A program made the translations under genes and the position numbers. DNA of 64,000 nucleotides from Halopseudomonas aestusnigri. GTDB lineage: Bacteria > Pseudomonadota > Gammaproteobacteria > Pseudomonadales > Pseudomonadaceae. The stretch covers positions 134,091-198,090 of the forward strand of contig NZ_NBYK01000005.1 in NCBI RefSeq assembly GCF_002197985.1, in the 5' to 3' direction. Each line of letters starts with the position of its first letter. The first letter of the stretch is position 1. The notes beneath the pieces were generated by a model, which searched no databases, had not been told where the DNA came from, and worked only from the letters and a program-made list of their open reading frames with translations. Positions 46,362-55,012 of the stretch are shown piece after piece.

Positions 46362-47245
46362 GCTGTTTTCCACAGTGCGGGGTTAAGCAATGCCGGGTCG
46401 GTAGCGCCGAGCTCGGCGGGCACCGGCGGGCAGTCACCTGCAGCCGCCTGAAGTATCTGCTGCCACTGCTGCGCGCTATCCACACCCACCACCACACGCT
46501 CGATAAGCGGCTGGTTGAGCGCGTAACGCAGGGTGGCTTGCAGTGGCGACAGTTGGTGTTCTTCCAGCCAACTGTCCCAGCAGTCCCAGAGTGACTGCCA
46601 GTGCTCAAAATGGGCGGGACGCTGCTTGCGGCTCATTAACAGCAGCCCCTGCAGAAACACCGAACGCACATGCAGCGCGGTCCCCTGCCGTGATAAACGC
46701 TGCAACCAACCGGACTCATCAAGACGGTGATCAATAATGTTGTAGGGTGCCTGCACCAGATCCAACGCAAAACGCTGGCACAGACGCTCCAGCTCTTCGG
46801 CATCATAGACCGACGCCCCGATACGCCCCGCCAGACCCTGCTCGCGTAGCCCCGCCAGCGCAGCGTACAGAGCATCACCCTGCGACTCAAGCAACTGCGC
46901 CGGACGGTGCAGCAACACCGCATCAACGCTCTGCAGCCCGAGCCGAGCAAGCGACTCAGCCAATTGGCGCTCCACCCAGCCGGACACGTCGTCGCAGGCA
47001 TTAGGGATGGCCGACAGCTTGGTCACTACCTTAAAGCCGCTCAGATCAAACTCGCCCAGTACACGTTCGCTCTCACCGTACGCGATTGCGGTATCCAGGG
47101 TATCCACCCCAGACTCACGCGCACTGCCGAGAATCCGCCCTACCTCGTCGACACCCACCTGACCCTGCTGGTTGGCGATGCCATAGGGCAGGCCAAACTG
47201 AACAGTGCCCAGCGCTAGCTTTCCAGTCACTTCACGCATGCTCAT
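46358..47245 (-). CDS. Aldo/keto reductase
   Basis: 295 residues, ATG at 47245 (ATG 47239 is also possible). NAD(P)H-dependent reductase of the AKR superfamily: LALGTVQFGLPYGIAN, DTAIAYGESE with the catalytic Asp and Tyr, the Lys in VVTKLS, and the His in LLHRPAQ. Proteins of this LALGTVQFG type are common in surface-sugar clusters beside HemL-like aminotransferases and SpsF cytidylyltransferases, which is exactly the context here. Substrate unknown; probably a carbohydrate carbonyl. Overlaps the GNAT gene upstream by 14 bases and the fusion gene downstream by four. Confidence 0.9.
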   Translation of the reverse strand: MSMREVTGKLALGTVQFGLPYGIANQQGQVGVDEVGRILGSARESGVDTLDTAIAYGESERVLGEFDLSGFKVVTKLSAIPNACDDVSGWVERQLAESLARLGLQSVDAVLLHRPAQLLESQGDALYAALAGLREQGLAGRIGASVYDAEELERLCQRFALDLVQAPYNIIDHRLDESGWLQRLSRQGTALHVRSVFLQGLLLMSRKQRPAHFEHWQSLWDCWDSWLEEHQLSPLQATLRYALNQPLIERVVVGVDSAQQWQQILQAAAGDCPPVPAELGATDPALLNPALWKTA

Positions 47246-47765
47246 TGTGCAATTTCCCGAGCCAGAAACAGCCCATACGCCGACCGTTCAAGGTCACATG
47301 TTCACGCATGAAACCCTCAACCGTATAGCCAGCCTTGAGAAATATGCGTAGCGACGCCAGGTTATCCTCGTAGCAGCCAGCCTCAAGCCGGTGCAGCGCT
47401 AACGACTCGAAACCATAGGCCGTAATCAGGCGCACAACCTCGCTGGACAGTCCCTGCCCCCAACATGCCTTGTCACCAATAAAAAGGCTGACCTGACCGC
47501 GCCGGTAGTGGCTGTTGACGAAGCCCAACTTGACGTTGCCCACGTGTCGGTCGCCCAGTTGCAGGAAGATGCCGAACAAATGGCTGGCCGGGTCCGCATT
47601 GCAATGTTCTATAAACGCGCGACAGCTTTCAACGCTCTGCGGACTGTGCCGGGTCTCGAGGTACTGGTTGACCTGCGGATCATTCATCCAGTCCGCATAG
47701 GTCTGGGTGGCGTCTTGTGCACTCAACGGGCGCAGGTAGACACGCTCGGTGGCGAGTTTAACCAT
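47232..47765 (-). CDS. GNAT acetyltransferase (RimJ/RimL-like), second in pse cluster
   Basis: 177 residues, ATG at 47765, overlapping the pseC stop by eight bases. GNAT fold with RVYLRPLSAQDATQTYADWMND, VNSHYRRGQVSLFIGDKACWGQGLSSEVV (acetyl-CoA loop) and LRIFLKAGYTVEGFMREHV. It is separate from PseH, which is encoded further down. One possibility is acylation of another amino group on the nonulosonic acid or its precursor; protein acetylation is less likely in this context. Confidence 0.85.
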   Translation of the reverse strand: MVKLATERVYLRPLSAQDATQTYADWMNDPQVNQYLETRHSPQSVESCRAFIEHCNADPASHLFGIFLQLGDRHVGNVKLGFVNSHYRRGQVSLFIGDKACWGQGLSSEVVRLITAYGFESLALHRLEAGCYEDNLASLRIFLKAGYTVEGFMREHVTLNGRRMGCFWLGKLHNEHA

Positions 47766-48918
47766 GACAGACCTCGGTCAGAGTCGCGATCACCTCATCC
47801 TGCTGCGCTTCAGTCAAGGAGTGGTACATCGGCAAACTGATGGCCTCTCGGTAATACGCCATTGATTGCGGAAAATCGTCGGCAGCAAACCCCATGGCCG
47901 CGTAATACGGCTGGGTGTGTACCGGAATGTAATGCAGATTTACCCCGATACCACGCTCGCGCAGTTGCTCGAACACCTCACGATGGCTCAAGGTAATCCT
48001 CTCTAGCTGCAGACGGATTGGGTAGAGATGCAGACCGGAGTAACTGTCGGCGTGTTGCCAGGGACAGGTGACGGGCAACGCCGCCAGCAGCTGATCATAG
48101 CGGCGGGCGAGCGCGTGGCGGCGAGCAACAAAGTCGTCCAACCGAGCCAACTGGCTGACACCCAGCGCCGCCTGCAGTTCGGTCATGCGGTAATTAAAGC
48201 CCAGTTCGATCTGCTGGTAATACCAGGGGCCGTCAGACTCACCGACCATCAGCGACGGATCACGGGTAATGCCGTGGCTGCGGTAGAGCGCCATGCGCGA
48301 CGCGAGCGTTTCGTCATTGGTGACCGCCATTCCTCCTTCGGCGGTAGTGATGATCTTCACCGGATGAAAGCTAAAAATAGTGATGTCACTAAAGCGACCA
48401 CTACCGACATACTCACCCTTATAGCGCCCGCCGATGGCGTGCGAGGCATCCTCGATCACGGAAAAGCCAAAGCGTTTGGCCAGCGCGCCAATGGCCTGCA
48501 TGTCACAGGGCTGGCCGCACAAATGAACCGCCACCACTACCTTGGGCAGCCGCCCCTGCTTTTCGGCGTCAATCAGCTTGTGCTCAAGGGCCACCGGACA
48601 CAGATTGTAGGTACGTGGATCGATGTCGACAAAATCCACTTGCGCCCCACAGTAAAGAGCGCAGTTAGCCGATGCCACAAAGGTCACCGGAGTTGTCCAC
48701 AGCCAGTCACCCTGCCCCAGCTCTAGCGCCAGACAGGCGATATGCAGCGCCGAGGTCGCACTATTGACCGCCACCGCGTGAGCCGCACCGACCTTGCGGG
48801 CCAGCGACTGCTCAAATTGCGGCACCATGGGGCCTTGCGTCAGAAAGTTCGAGCGCAATACGGCGACTACCGCCTCGATATCCTGCTCGCTGATCTCCTG
48901 GCGTCCGTAGGGGATCAT
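47758..48918 (-). CDS. pseC: UDP-4-amino-4,6-dideoxy-N-acetyl-beta-L-altrosamine transaminase PseC
   Basis: 386 residues, ATG at 48918. DegT/DnrJ/EryC1-family PLP aminotransferase; PseC aminates the 4-keto product of PseB. Seen: MIPYGRQEISEQDIEAVVAVL at the start, AVNSATSALHIA, TPVTFVASANCALY, VIEDASHAIG with the PLP Asp, and SFHPVKIITTAEGG with the Schiff-base Lys. GFNYRMTELQAALG is typical of the family. Three bases separate it from pseB. Length agrees with known PseC. Confidence 0.94.
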   Translation of the reverse strand: MIPYGRQEISEQDIEAVVAVLRSNFLTQGPMVPQFEQSLARKVGAAHAVAVNSATSALHIACLALELGQGDWLWTTPVTFVASANCALYCGAQVDFVDIDPRTYNLCPVALEHKLIDAEKQGRLPKVVVAVHLCGQPCDMQAIGALAKRFGFSVIEDASHAIGGRYKGEYVGSGRFSDITIFSFHPVKIITTAEGGMAVTNDETLASRMALYRSHGITRDPSLMVGESDGPWYYQQIELGFNYRMTELQAALGVSQLARLDDFVARRHALARRYDQLLAALPVTCPWQHADSYSGLHLYPIRLQLERITLSHREVFEQLRERGIGVNLHYIPVHTQPYYAAMGFAADDFPQSMAYYREAISLPMYHSLTEAQQDEVIATLTEVCHG

Positions 48919-48921
48919 TTA

Positions 48922-49920
48922 TCAGATACTCCCGATCTTTTCACGGTTGGCGTCGATCCACTCCTGCAGCTGAGCGTCAGTCATCCACTCGCTGTTGTTG
49001 TCACTGGCGTAGACAAAGCCCTCAGGCACCTTCTTGCCATCCTTGATCCGCTTGGCGCAGGTAGCCCACTCGTGGATGGTCGGGAGAATTTTGAAGTGCT
49101 CCGGGTACTCGTAGGTGTAGTAGGCATCTTCAGCGCTGATCATTTGCTCGTGCAGCTTTTCGCCTGGACGAATACCGATAACCTCCTGACGGGCATCCGG
49201 CGCAACGACCCGCGCCAGATCGGTCACTTTCATCGAGGGAATCTTCTTCACGTAGATCTCGCCCCCCTCCATGTCAGCAAAGGCATGCCACACCAGCTCA
49301 ACGCCCTCCTCCAAGGAGATCATGAAGCGCGTCATGCGCTGATCGGTAATCGGCAACACCCCCTTGTCTTTGATCGACATGAAGAACGGAATGACCGAGC
49401 CGCGCGAGCCCATGACATTACCGTAGCGAACCACTGAAAAACGGGTACCGTGCTCACCCGAGTAGGAGTTGCCGGCAACAAACATCTTGTCGGACGCCAG
49501 CTTGGTCGCGCCGTACAAGTTGATCGGCGAGCTGGCCTTGTCGGTCGACAGGGCCACAACACCTTTGACGCCCTTGTCGATACAAGCGTCGATCAGGTTC
49601 ATCGCGCCGTTGATGTTGGTCTTCACACACTCGAACGGGTTGTACTCGGCGGTAGGAACAATCTTGGTTGCAGCAGCATGGACCACATAGTCCACGCCGT
49701 CTAGAGCCCGGTACAGGCGGTCCTTGTCGCGCACGTCGCCAATAAAGAAGCGCAGGCGTGGATCGCCTTCGTATTTTTTGGCCATGTCCCACTGTTTCAT
49801 TTCATCACGGGAGAAAATGATGATCTTCTTGGGGTTGAAGCGCTCCAGCGTCATGGGGACAAAGGTGTTGCCGAACGAGCCAGTGCCGCCGGTAATGAGA
49901 ATGGTCTTGTTGGTCAGCAT
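48922..49920 (-). CDS. pseB: UDP-N-acetylglucosamine 4,6-dehydratase (inverting) PseB
   Basis: 332 residues, ATG at 49920 behind AGGGG. First step of pseudaminic acid synthesis: UDP-GlcNAc to UDP-2-acetamido-2,6-dideoxy-beta-L-arabino-hexos-4-ulose. Extended SDR: ILITGGTGSFGNTFV (glycine-rich NADP site), DEMKQWDMAKKY, FFIGDVRDKDRL, HAAATKIVPTAEYNPFE, and STDKASSPINLYGATK with the catalytic-lysine YGATK. MTRFMISLEEGVELV is a PseB hallmark. Soluble, no large membrane domain, unlike the WbpM-type dehydratases. Confidence 0.96.
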   Translation of the reverse strand: MLTNKTILITGGTGSFGNTFVPMTLERFNPKKIIIFSRDEMKQWDMAKKYEGDPRLRFFIGDVRDKDRLYRALDGVDYVVHAAATKIVPTAEYNPFECVKTNINGAMNLIDACIDKGVKGVVALSTDKASSPINLYGATKLASDKMFVAGNSYSGEHGTRFSVVRYGNVMGSRGSVIPFFMSIKDKGVLPITDQRMTRFMISLEEGVELVWHAFADMEGGEIYVKKIPSMKVTDLARVVAPDARQEVIGIRPGEKLHEQMISAEDAYYTYEYPEHFKILPTIHEWATCAKRIKDGKKVPEGFVYASDNNSEWMTDAQLQEWIDANREKIGSI

Positions 49921-49931
49921 GGGAATCCCCT

Positions 49932-51032
49932 TCAGAGCAGATGCGTTTGGATGGCACGAGCGACCCGCTCGTTGGCCATGCGATCACGAGAGCCAAACAC
50001 CCAGGAGAAATAACGCTCACGTTGGGCGGCATAGGCAGTCTGATCGGTCAGGGCCTTATCTAGTACAGTTGAAAAATCCGGTGTCTGATCACCGATATAA
50101 AGATTAGGTCCGCAATCATACAGGGTCAGCAACCGCGATAGGTCATCAGGGTGCATGGCTTCACGCTCGCCAATCTGACGAATGACGTCTCGCGAGCACT
50201 CGGGCGTTTCTATCATCAACTGCGGAACATCATAAAACAGCGCTTCCTCGCTGGGCGAGTTGGCATCCGAGACCACCAAATCCGAGACTGACAGCACCTC
50301 CGACAGTGCGCACTCACTCAAATCCAGAAACACATTGCCTCGCGCCTCAATCAGAGCACGCACCCGTTTGAAGCTGTCCCTATCGGCACGACGAGAGGTC
50401 AGAGACTGGCTCGGATGGGGACGCAGGATCAAATTGAAATGCGGCGCCGCTGTGTTTACCAATTGTTCCGCTGCGCGCTGCCAGGAGCCGAATCCCCGCC
50501 GACTAGAAGTGTAGAGCACAGTCTGACGCTGAGGATCAAGCCCCAGTCGCTGCAAGACCGTTGATCGCTGCTGTACCGAGCGTTCAGGATACTCGCAAAA
50601 CGGCAGAAACCCAGTATCTACAATATTCAGCCGCTCCGCCTCTGGAAAGCGCTCAAGCATCCCTTTCATACGCGGCCCAATGGCACAGAGCAGGTCAAAG
50701 TGACTATTGCGCAACAACGCCTCCCTACTGAGCATCATGTAGGTGCCGTGAAAGACCGTACCCTTTTTTGCCCCGTACGGTTTAAGAAAGCTACCATATG
50801 GCGAGCCGGTAACAATCGCGTCTGCATCCTTCAATAGCCGGTTGCCGCGCACCAGAAAACCGAATCGCTTGGAATAGCGCGCAACCTCAAGCTCAGGGTA
50901 CAGGCGCCGAAAAGCACGCAGAGTCGAAGTGCGGCTGGATACAAAGGTTCCAGGTAATACACGTGCGACCTGGGCCAGGTGCGGAACCGCCTGAAACATC
51001 TTTGAGAAATAGACAACGCCATCCGCAGTCAT
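49932..51032 (-). CDS. TagB/TagF-like GT-B transferase (CDP-glycerol glycerophosphotransferase family)
   Basis: 366 residues, ATG at 51032, three bases after the carbamoyltransferase stop; pseB follows after 11 bases. The fold pattern is GT-B: an N-terminal half with GTVFHGTYMM and a C-terminal half with TVLYTSSRRGFGSW, NLILRPHPSQ and SDLVVSDANSPSEEALFYDVPQLMIE. The last two match the acceptor/donor site of the CDP-glycerol glycerophosphotransferase family. Here, between core LPS genes and pse genes, it could transfer a CMP- or CDP-activated residue onto the core; the nonulosonate is one candidate. No signal peptide. Confidence 0.72.
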   Translation of the reverse strand: MTADGVVYFSKMFQAVPHLAQVARVLPGTFVSSRTSTLRAFRRLYPELEVARYSKRFGFLVRGNRLLKDADAIVTGSPYGSFLKPYGAKKGTVFHGTYMMLSREALLRNSHFDLLCAIGPRMKGMLERFPEAERLNIVDTGFLPFCEYPERSVQQRSTVLQRLGLDPQRQTVLYTSSRRGFGSWQRAAEQLVNTAAPHFNLILRPHPSQSLTSRRADRDSFKRVRALIEARGNVFLDLSECALSEVLSVSDLVVSDANSPSEEALFYDVPQLMIETPECSRDVIRQIGEREAMHPDDLSRLLTLYDCGPNLYIGDQTPDFSTVLDKALTDQTAYAAQRERYFSWVFGSRDRMANERVARAIQTHLL

Positions 51033-51035
51033 CGA

Positions 51036-52784
51036 TCAGTGCCCGCCGTCCTTTTCCTTCATCACCAGAATATCTTCCATAATCAAAAATTGCAGATCCG
51101 ACCCGTAGAACATGTTCAGCGCATCGGTCGGTGAGCAGACCATCGGCTCACCACGGCGGTTAAGCGAGGTATTGAGCACCACCCCGTTGCCAGTCATTGC
51201 TTCCAGTTCCTTCATCAGATCGTAGTAGCGCGGATTGAATTCGCGCTTGAGTACCTGGGCACGCGCGGTACCGTCCTCGTGCACAACCTCCGGTACACGC
51301 TCGGCCCAGCCTTCCTTGACGTCGAAGGTGAACGTCATGAAGGGCGACGGGTGATCAACGCTGAGCATCTGCGGGGCAACGGTATCCAGCATTGAGGGGC
51401 AGAACGGGCGCCAGCGCTCGCGGAACTTGATCTGCTCGTTGATGCGATCGGCTACGCCTGCAATACTCGGGCAACCGATAATCGAACGACCGCCCAGTGC
51501 CCGCGGGCCAAACTCCATGCGACCCTGGAACCAGGCGACCGGATTACCTTCAACCAGCACCTTGGCGATTTCCTGCGGCACATCGTCGATCTTTTGCCAT
51601 TGGGGCTTGTTCGGATGACGGGCGCAGGCAGCAATGATGTCTTCGTTACTGTATGAGGGGCCCAGGTAGACGTGTTCCATCTTCTCGACCGGCACGCCGT
51701 TCTTGACCGAGACAAAGGCAGCAGCACCCACAGCGGTGCCGGCGTCACCAGAAGCCGGCTGTACGAACAGCTCCTTGACGTCCGGCCGCGCGATGATGCG
51801 CTGGTTAAGCTTGACGTTCAGTGCACAGCCACCGGCAAAGGCAAGTCGGCCGGTTTCCTTCAGAATGTCGCCGAGATAGTAGTCAATCATCTCCAGCGCC
51901 AATTTTTCGAACAGCGCCTGCATCGCGGCAGCGTAATGAATATAGGGGTCGTCGGCGATGTCGCCTTCACGCTTGGGCCCCAGCCATTCGATCAGCTTGG
52001 GCGAGAAGTAGTAGCCCTTGCCTTTTTCCTTGTAGCGGCGGAAGCCGATAACGTTGGCGTAATCGGTGTTGATGATCAGCTCGCCATTTTCGAACTTGGC
52101 CAGCCGGGAGAAGTCGTACTTGGCGGCGTCACCGTAGGGCGCCATACCCATGACCTTGAACTCGCCGTCGAGCATTTCGAAGCCGAGGTATTCGGTAATT
52201 GCGCCGTACAGACCGCCCAGCGAATCCGGATCGTAGAATTCCTTGATCTTGTGGATCCTGCCGTTTTCACCCCAGCCGAAGAAGGTGGTGGCGTACTCAC
52301 CCTTGCCGTCGATGCCGAGAATCGCAGTCTTTTCGCTAAAGCCCGAACAGTGATAGGCACTGGATGCATGCGCCAGGTGATGCTCCACCGGCTCCAGACG
52401 CACCTTCTTGGCCTCAAAGCCCAGCTGTTCGAGGCACCAGAGAATCTTCTTGCGATAACGTTTGAAGCGGCGATTGCCGGTCAGCAGCGCGTCCAGTGAA
52501 CGATCAGGGGCATACCAGTAACGCTTGGCGTAGTGCCAGCGCGCCTTGCTGCCAAATAGACTGATGGGCGCAAACGGAATGCAGACAACGTCCACATCGG
52601 CAGGCGTGATGCCGGCCTGCTCAAGACAGAACTTCGCCGACTCGTAGGGCATCCGGTTCTTGGCGTGCTTGTCACGCACAAATCGCTCTTCTTCGACGGC
52701 AGCAATCAGTTTGCCATCAATATAAAGGGCCGCAGAAGGGTCATGGCTCAGGGCGCCAGACAGGCCAAGTACAGTAAATCCCAC
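51036..52784 (-). CDS. Carbamoyltransferase of the LPS core (PA5005-like)
   Basis: 582 residues from GTG 52784 behind GAGG. NodU/CmcH/TobZ-type O-carbamoyltransferase. A Kae1-like N-terminal domain binds metal and nucleotide (GLSGALSHDPSAALYIDG, EPVEHHLAHASSAYH with His135/136/139). The C-terminal YrdC-like domain carries MEFGPRALGGRSIIG and FRERWRPFCPSML. The product should carbamoylate a sugar; P. aeruginosa LPS inner core has a carbamoyl group on heptose II and its genome encodes a closely similar protein at this place (PA5005, named wapO as I recall). Closely follows the two-domain kinase gene. Confidence 0.92.
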   Translation of the reverse strand: MGFTVLGLSGALSHDPSAALYIDGKLIAAVEEERFVRDKHAKNRMPYESAKFCLEQAGITPADVDVVCIPFAPISLFGSKARWHYAKRYWYAPDRSLDALLTGNRRFKRYRKKILWCLEQLGFEAKKVRLEPVEHHLAHASSAYHCSGFSEKTAILGIDGKGEYATTFFGWGENGRIHKIKEFYDPDSLGGLYGAITEYLGFEMLDGEFKVMGMAPYGDAAKYDFSRLAKFENGELIINTDYANVIGFRRYKEKGKGYYFSPKLIEWLGPKREGDIADDPYIHYAAAMQALFEKLALEMIDYYLGDILKETGRLAFAGGCALNVKLNQRIIARPDVKELFVQPASGDAGTAVGAAAFVSVKNGVPVEKMEHVYLGPSYSNEDIIAACARHPNKPQWQKIDDVPQEIAKVLVEGNPVAWFQGRMEFGPRALGGRSIIGCPSIAGVADRINEQIKFRERWRPFCPSMLDTVAPQMLSVDHPSPFMTFTFDVKEGWAERVPEVVHEDGTARAQVLKREFNPRYYDLMKELEAMTGNGVVLNTSLNRRGEPMVCSPTDALNMFYGSDLQFLIMEDILVMKEKDGGH

Positions 52785-52817
52785 GGGAATCCTCTTTTTT
52801 CGAAGTCCAAAATTAGG

Positions 52818-54239
52818 TTAAAAACGCGGCATGCGCTCTTCCAGCCAGCATGCAAGCGGGCTTGCAGCAGGCCAGTTACGGATAAACCGTTGTCGATCCT
52901 TCTGCCATGCACGCTGCCAGCCAGCAATACGTGTGTGCGCCTGCATCGCGTCCAGATCGATCAAAATCACCCTTCCATCCAGCCACAGCAGATTCGTTGC
53001 CTTGAAATCTCCGTGACTGATTCTGGCCTCGACCAGTTGAGCAAAAAGCTTAAGCAGTGCTGTCGCGGTAGCATCGTCTGGCAACCTCTGACCATCTTCG
53101 CCGAGATGGCGCAGCAGGTCGACCCCGTAACAGTATTCAGTTATCAGCCACGACCGCAGTCGCAGCGGGCCGAAACGCTGCTCCATCATGGCCAGCGGTG
53201 CCGGGGTGGGGATGCCGAGAAACTGCAGCCGATGCGCTGCCAGCCAGGAGTGCCAGGCGCGGCTTGGTCGCCAGAAGCGGGTCAGCCAGTGACCGAACCC
53301 CTTGATGTTATAGCGCTTGATAACCACCGACTTTCCATCAGCGACAGCGCAGCCAACCGTACTGCTTCCGCCGTCCTTGAGCAGCGTTTGGCCGGCCAAC
53401 GCGTCATCTGGTGCAGCGAGCAGCGATGCCAGACGTTGATACTCGGTGCGCACGACTGCAGTAAACCGCGCCCAGCTGCGTTTGACCGAGAACTGGGTGC
53501 AATCACGCAGAGTCTTGCCGAGAAAGTCGTCGAGCCGGCGCTGACGCACGCGCTTGATCTGAGCTGCCAGCCGGTCGGGATTGAGCACCAGTGGGTTGTG
53601 CTGCAGGTAACCGATCAGCAGCAGCTCGCAGAGCTCATCCCACTCTGGATCAAGCTGGGCAAAAAAGATCGCCAGGTTGTCTTCTGCCTGTGCCGGAGTA
53701 AGCGGAGTGCCCGGGCTCAAGGCCTCTACGGCATCGCCATCAATGACGTACAGCTGCGCTTCGTGATACAGGAAGTTGCCCAGATGCAAATCGGTCTGAA
53801 CCAGGCCGCGGTGGTGCATGGTGCCAATCAGGCTGAGAGCTTGACCGAGCAGATTCAGCGCGTCAGCGTCGCCCGGCTGCCGGGCGGGCAGCGCTTCCCA
53901 GCGTTGCTGCAGGGTTTCAGCACCAATCAGGTAGGCGCTGAGCAAATAGCGGCCGCCCCCTTCAATTTCGCCCTCGCCCAGCAGCTCAGGCGTGGCGACG
54001 CCCTGCGTTTGCAGCGCCCGAATACCGGACGCCTCGCGCGCGCAGTGACGCTCGGCACCTTGCGCAATAAACAGCTTGAGCAGCCGCACCGAGCCGGCAA
54101 TTTCAACCTGAGCGACCAGTCGCTTGCCGGGCAACACGCGCAACCAGCGCTGTACCCTCGCTTCTCCCTCAGGCAGCGACAGGACAAGCGACAGCGGCGG
54201 TTCGCGACCAGCGCCGCACAGATCGGTTGTCAGGCTCAT
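52818..54239 (-). CDS. LPS-core kinase-like protein with two kinase domains (PA5006-like)
   Basis: 473 residues, ATG at 54239, overlapping the wapQ stop by four bases. It contains two tandem kinase-fold halves. The N-terminal half has K55 in LLKLFI, catalytic loop QTD150LHLGN155 (His replaced by Gln) and D167 in VIDGDAV. The C-terminal half has K309 in VVIKRY, canonical H409-G-D411-FKAT-N416 and D428 in LIDLDAM. Both halves could bind ATP; only the second has a fully standard loop. P. aeruginosa has a protein of the same length here (PA5006). Target is probably a core sugar. Followed by the carbamoyltransferase after 33 bases. Confidence 0.88.
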   Translation of the reverse strand: MSLTTDLCGAGREPPLSLVLSLPEGEARVQRWLRVLPGKRLVAQVEIAGSVRLLKLFIAQGAERHCAREASGIRALQTQGVATPELLGEGEIEGGGRYLLSAYLIGAETLQQRWEALPARQPGDADALNLLGQALSLIGTMHHRGLVQTDLHLGNFLYHEAQLYVIDGDAVEALSPGTPLTPAQAEDNLAIFFAQLDPEWDELCELLLIGYLQHNPLVLNPDRLAAQIKRVRQRRLDDFLGKTLRDCTQFSVKRSWARFTAVVRTEYQRLASLLAAPDDALAGQTLLKDGGSSTVGCAVADGKSVVIKRYNIKGFGHWLTRFWRPSRAWHSWLAAHRLQFLGIPTPAPLAMMEQRFGPLRLRSWLITEYCYGVDLLRHLGEDGQRLPDDATATALLKLFAQLVEARISHGDFKATNLLWLDGRVILIDLDAMQAHTRIAGWQRAWQKDRQRFIRNWPAASPLACWLEERMPRF

Positions 54240-55012
54240 CGCTTCATTCCCTTTCCAGTGGTACGGCGCAGCAGGGCACGGACAAAGGCTCGTGCTTCAG
54301 CGTCAAGGCGAGGCTTGCCCAGATAGGCCAGGACAAAACGCAGGCGCTGACTTCGGCTGGGCACCAGACTGCGCCGATGCAGGGTATCCAGATCCCGAAT
54401 CTGATCGCGCTGCCCGAAAATGGCCCGTCGGGTTTTCTCCAGATCGATCAGTCGTGCGCCAGCACCATCGCTGTGCAGTCGTAAAAACACATGCTTGGGA
54501 TACAGGCAGTTATGAATACGATCGGCATTATGCAGTGCGCGAACCAGCGCAGCCGCAGACTGGATCAAGGTACGAATTTCGGCTGACGACAGCTGACTCC
54601 AGCGCTCGAACCACTCATCCAGCGGAGCGTAGTCGTCCAGCGCACGGGTCAACAACACCGCCTGCGCATGCCCCCTTTCGTTGCGCTGGGCGAAGAACGC
54701 CGCCTCGAGCGCCGGAATACCCTGCCTGGCATAGGTTTGAATGGCGCGGAACTCGCGGGCGAAGGTCGGCTCCCCCAGGGGGCTTTTAAGGGTACGGGTG
54801 CAGTGGTTGTCCTGTCGCTTGAGATAAAAGCGCTGCACTTGACCGTTGGCATCCTCCAGCTCCAGACGACAGACACTGCTCCAGCCACCGCGCCCCGTAT
54901 TCGGCGCGTCAACGGCATCAGCCTTGAGCGTCCAAAGCGCCTCGAAGCTGTCGAGACTATGCCGGGACAACACATCCCGGGCGTTGACGGCAATGAAGGG
55001 AGTACGCGTCAT
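54236..55012 (-). CDS. wapQ: Core heptose kinase-like protein WapQ (InaA type)
   Basis: 258 residues, ATG at 55012, overlapping the wapP stop by four bases. An InaA-type relative of the lipopolysaccharide core kinases, in the PA5007 position. Lys65 lies in RFYLKRQDN (nucleotide binding). The loop that should hold the catalytic Asp reads H167-N-C169-LYPKH, with Cys in place of Asp, followed by LIDLEKTRR. The HNCLYPKH form is usual for InaA-type proteins, so the chemistry may differ or the protein may be regulatory. Name by gene order in P. aeruginosa. Confidence 0.85.
   Translation of the reverse strand: MTRTPFIAVNARDVLSRHSLDSFEALWTLKADAVDAPNTGRGGWSSVCRLELEDANGQVQRFYLKRQDNHCTRTLKSPLGEPTFAREFRAIQTYARQGIPALEAAFFAQRNERGHAQAVLLTRALDDYAPLDEWFERWSQLSSAEIRTLIQSAAALVRALHNADRIHNCLYPKHVFLRLHSDGAGARLIDLEKTRRAIFGQRDQIRDLDTLHRRSLVPSRSQRLRFVLAYLGKPRLDAEARAFVRALLRRTTGKGMKR

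Noticed and set aside
41654-49920. Legionaminic or sialic acid pathway instead of pseudaminic acid
   Set aside because: PseB- and PseG-type phrases and the PseH-like GNAT fit the pseudaminic route; no NeuC, LegG or LegB-like enzyme is seen. The final product may still be a modified form.
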